Below, in pieces: positions 61,398 to 64,000 of a stretch of DNA of 64,000 bases. Position 1 is the stretch's first letter. Every line of letters begins with the position of its first letter. Made by a program: the position numbers and the translations under genes. Location of the stretch: NCBI GenBank assembly GCA_900772475.1, contig CAAHEI010000094.1:1-64000 (forward strand). Direction: 5' to 3'. The notes below the pieces were generated by a model. The model was not told where the DNA came from and made no database searches. It was given only the letters and a program-made list of their open reading frames with translations. The DNA comes from Clostridia bacterium (GTDB taxonomy: Bacteria; Bacillota; Clostridia; TANB77; CAG-465).

Positions 61398-64000
61398 CTA
61401 TTTTACTTTATGAAACATCTTTGCAAGTATAACTTTTACAAATTCAAAAATAACCACGCAATCAATAGATGCGACTATTATCATGATATAAACATGATTT
61501 GGCATTAAAGGAATCTTAAGCCAACTTGCTGTAACAGGATTTGATATTACAAGTACTTGTAATATCAAAGTACAGATTACACATAGTACCATAACCATAT
61601 TTGAGAACAATCCAATTTTAAACACTGGTCTTTTATCTGACCTACAAACATAAGCAAATAACACTTCAATAATGGATAGTGAAGTAAACACAGCTGCACT
61701 TGCCATTTGTGCACCATAACTTGCTTCAACAAAGAAGTAAATTAAAAACATAACTATTGTTTTTATAATACCAGGAATTAAAATTCTTAAAGTTAAAAAT
61801 GGTGTAAAGAATTTTTCACTTGCACTTCTTGGTTTTTGTCTCATTATATTTTTTTCTTCTTTTTCAAATCCAAGTGCTATTGCAGGAATTGTATCAGTGA
61901 CTAAATTAATCCATAATAAATGAATAGGTAAAAGAATTGTTCTATTAACCAATGTTGCTAAAAATATAATAAGTACTTCGGCTAAATTTGAAGCAAGTAA
62001 ATATACAATAACATTTTGAATATTAGAATATATCCTTCTTCCCTCTTTAATAGCAACAACAATAGTTGCAAAATTATCGTCTGCTAAAATCATGCTTGAC
62101 ACACTTTTAGAAACTTCAGTACCTGTTATTCCCATTCCAACACCTATATCTGCTCCTTTTAGTGCTGGTGCATCATTTACTCCATCTCCAGTCATTGCAA
62201 CTGTTTTTCCACGTTTTTTCCATGCTTTTACAATACGTATTTTATTCTCTGGTGATACTCTTGCATATACTCTTATTTTATCTACTCTTTTGTATAACTC
62301 TTTATCGCTCATAGCATCTAGTTCTGTTCCTGTAACTGCTTCATATCCATCTTTTAAAATTCCAAGTTCTTTTGCTATTGCCATTGCTGTATCCTTGTTA
62401 TCACCTGTTATCATAACTGGAACCATACCAGCATTAAAGCATCTCTCAACTGCTCTTTTAGCTTCCTTTCTTGGAGGATCAATCATTCCAACAAGTCCAG
62501 CAAACACAAGATTTTTTTCACTTTTATCAATAGTCTGTTCTTTTCTTTCCATTTTATATGCACATGCAAGAACTCTTAGGGCACATTTTGCCATTTCTAA
62601 ATTATTTTGCATAATTTTATTTTTAGTACTTAAGTCTAACTTTTCTATTTTACCATTTATAAGTATCCTATTACAGTTATTTAATATAGATTCAATGGCT
62701 CCTTTTGTACAAACCATATACTCACTTTCAAACTCATTTACTGTAGTCATCATTTTTCTTGTTGAATCAAAAGGAAGTTCATCTACTCGTTTATATTTTG
62801 TATCCATTTCCTCTTTGTTGTATCCTATATGATGACCAAATTCAATTAAGGCTGCCTCAGTAGGATCACCTAGAAGAACTTTTTTTCCGCTATCTTCTCC
62901 AAATTTAATATCGTTACATAGCATACTTATATTAACTAAAGTGTTTAAATCACTCTCATTAAAAGTTCCACGTTTTTTTAACTCATTATTACTTTTTATA
63001 TCAGTAACATCAATTAAATTATTATCAATGTATATTTTTCTTAAAGTCATTTTATTTTGGGTAAGTGTTCCTGTTTTATCTGAACAAATAACCTCAGTTG
63101 ATCCTAATGCTTCAACTGATGATAATTTTCTAATAATAGCTTTCTCTTTTGCCATTTTCTGTACACCAATAGCCAGTGTTATTGTTATAACTGCTGAAAG
63201 CCCTTCAGGAATTGCTGCTACTGCAAGAGATATTGCAAGCATAAATACATCAAGTATGGGATTTCCTTCTAAAAATCCTACAATAAACATGATAACTGCT
63301 ATAACAACAACTAAAACGCTTAATATTTTACTTAATTCATTCATCTTCTTTTGTAAAGGAGTAATTTCTGCTTTTTGCGATGAAATAGCCTGTGCTATTT
63401 TTCCAAGTTCCGTATTCATACCAGTAGCTACTACTACAGCTTCTCCTCTTCCATATACTACACTACTTCCCGAGTATAGCATATTCGTTCTATCAGCAAG
63501 TGCTACTTTAGAGTTAGATGTAATTTTTTCTTCCTTTTTATCAACTGCAACAGATTCTCCTGTAAGTGCAGATTCTTCTACCCTTAAACTATGGTTTACG
63601 ATTATCCTCATATCTGCTGGTACGTAGTCCCCTGCTTCAATTAGTACAACATCACCAATTACCAATTCTTCAGTTTTTACACTTAAAACTTTACCGTCTC
63701 TTTTAACTTTTATATATGGAAGAGACATGTTTTTAAGTGCTTCTATTGCCTTTTCAGCTTTACTTTCTTGAATTACACCAAGAAGAGCATTTAAAAAAAC
63801 AACAAAGAGAATTATAATTGTATCAGTAAAAGGTTCTCCAGTCTTACTTGAAACTACTGCTGATAAAATTGCTGCTATTATAAGTATAATAAGCATAACA
63901 TTTTTAAACTGGTCAATAAACCTTGAAAGGAAGCTCTTTTTCTTAGTTTCTTTTAATTTGTTATATCCATATTTAGATAAACGTGTTTTAGCTTCTTTTT
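61398..64000 (-). CDS. P-type Ca2+-transporting ATPase (5' end beyond the window)
   Basis: The reading frame is open to the window edge and includes KTRLSKYGYNKLKE before the first visible Met, so the true start is outside. Phosphorylation motif ICSDKTGTLTQNKM, the PEGL loop (AAIPEGLSAVITI), TGES, and GDGVNDAPALKGADIG hinge motif are present. The membrane part has about nine visible helices, including M4 and M6 residues (NLVTDTIPAIALGFE) typical of SERCA/PMR1-like Ca2+ pumps. It exports Ca2+ or Mn2+. Separate from the rhodanese gene by 76 bases. Confidence 0.93.
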   Translation of the reverse strand, partial: KEAKTRLSKYGYNKLKETKKKSFLSRFIDQFKNVMLIILIIAAILSAVVSSKTGEPFTDTIIILFVVFLNALLGVIQESKAEKAIEALKNMSLPYIKVKRDGKVLSVKTEELVIGDVVLIEAGDYVPADMRIIVNHSLRVEESALTGESVAVDKKEEKITSNSKVALADRTNMLYSGSSVVYGRGEAVVVATGMNTELGKIAQAISSQKAEITPLQKKMNELSKILSVLVVVIAVIMFIVGFLEGNPILDVFMLAISLAVAAIPEGLSAVITITLAIGVQKMAKEKAIIRKLSSVEALGSTEVICSDKTGTLTQNKMTLRKIYIDNNLIDVTDIKSNNELKKRGTFNESDLNTLVNISMLCNDIKFGEDSGKKVLLGDPTEAALIEFGHHIGYNKEEMDTKYKRVDELPFDSTRKMMTTVNEFESEYMVCTKGAIESILNNCNRILINGKIEKLDLSTKNKIMQNNLEMAKCALRVLACAYKMERKEQTIDKSEKNLVFAGLVGMIDPPRKEAKRAVERCFNAGMVPVMITGDNKDTAMAIAKELGILKDGYEAVTGTELDAMSDKELYKRVDKIRVYARVSPENKIRIVKAWKKRGKTVAMTGDGVNDAPALKGADIGVGMGITGTEVSKSVSSMILADDNFATIVVAIKEGRRIYSNIQNVIVYLLASNLAEVLIIFLATLVNRTILLPIHLLWINLVTDTIPAIALGFEKEEKNIMRQKPRSASEKFFTPFLTLRILIPGIIKTIVMFLIYFFVEASYGAQMASAAVFTSLSIIEVLFAYVCRSDKRPVFKIGLFSNMVMVLCVICTLILQVLVISNPVTASWLKIPLMPNHVYIMIIVASIDCVVIFEFVKVILAKMFHKVK

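Noticed and set aside
62092..63627. Long plus-strand frames opposite the Ca2+ ATPase gene
   Set aside because: The minus strand encodes all conserved P-type ATPase motifs; the opposite frames are low-complexity Ser/Ile-rich shadows.

Overview
The window is chromosomal DNA from a very AT-rich Gram-positive bacterium, most likely an uncultured, possibly gut-associated member of the Clostridia. This rests on a CtsR-McsA-McsB-ClpC class III heat-shock operon with exact CtsR boxes, a dnaG-rpoD pair, a BceRS-BceAB peptide-antibiotic module, a type I-B (Cst1/Cst2/Cas5t) CRISPR system, and strong AGGAGG ribosome binding sites. No complete tRNA or rRNA gene is visible. Two tandem consensus promoters at the left edge fire leftward out of the window and look like those of an rRNA or tRNA operon.

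Layout. 0.2-6.2 kb: ferritin-like protein, Bce-type two-component system and ABC transporter, zinc-ribbon protein. 6.3-16.2 kb: clpC-mcsB-mcsA-ctsR, rpoD, dnaG, a polytopic membrane protein and a sugar nucleotidyltransferase. 16.3-17.7 kb: two unrecognised proteins sharing one N-terminal motif. 17.8-22.2 kb: a large SF1 helicase-nuclease resembling anti-phage proteins. 22.3-30.2 kb: a decaying CRISPR-Cas locus read leftward (cas6, cas8, cas7, cas5, frameshifted cas3, array of 10 repeats, cas4). It ends in a 33-codon relic in which the start of cas1 is joined in frame to the end of cas2.

30.5-51.0 kb is an integrative mobilizable element, inserted next to the cas operon. Its core has a tyrosine integrase, excisionase, frameshifted replisome organizer, DnaC-like loader, MOB relaxase with a putative oriT, and TnpV, but no conjugation pore. 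Its cargo is mostly defence-like: a Fic-reverse transcriptase-HEPN cluster, RnlAB, a DUF4145 protein, a TPR/cold-shock protein, a DUF2075 nuclease-helicase, a DUF3427/DUF3883 protein with three nucleotide-pyrophosphatase genes, and a HicAB-like three-gene operon. Its xis and int promoters carry the same paired GTTAAC operator.

51.4-60.2 kb is a patchwork of small accessory genes (2H phosphoesterase, pyrophosphatase-glyoxalase fusion, methyltransferase, NUDIX, macro domain, ADP-ribosylglycohydrolase, SWIM protein) mixed with gene relics. 60.5-64.0 kb returns to housekeeping: thioredoxin, rhodanese and a P-type Ca2+ ATPase cut by the window edge.

Most notable signals: the cas1-cas2 deletion fusion; the fic-RT-HEPN cluster, whose three-part operator occurs both in its promoter and inside fic; the matched xis/int operators; an ADP-ribosylglycohydrolase fragment that supplies the start codon and ribosome binding site of a NUDIX gene; and several single-base frameshifts, some in homopolymers, that are either real decay or sequencing error. 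All homology calls are from reading the sequence; nothing was searched.
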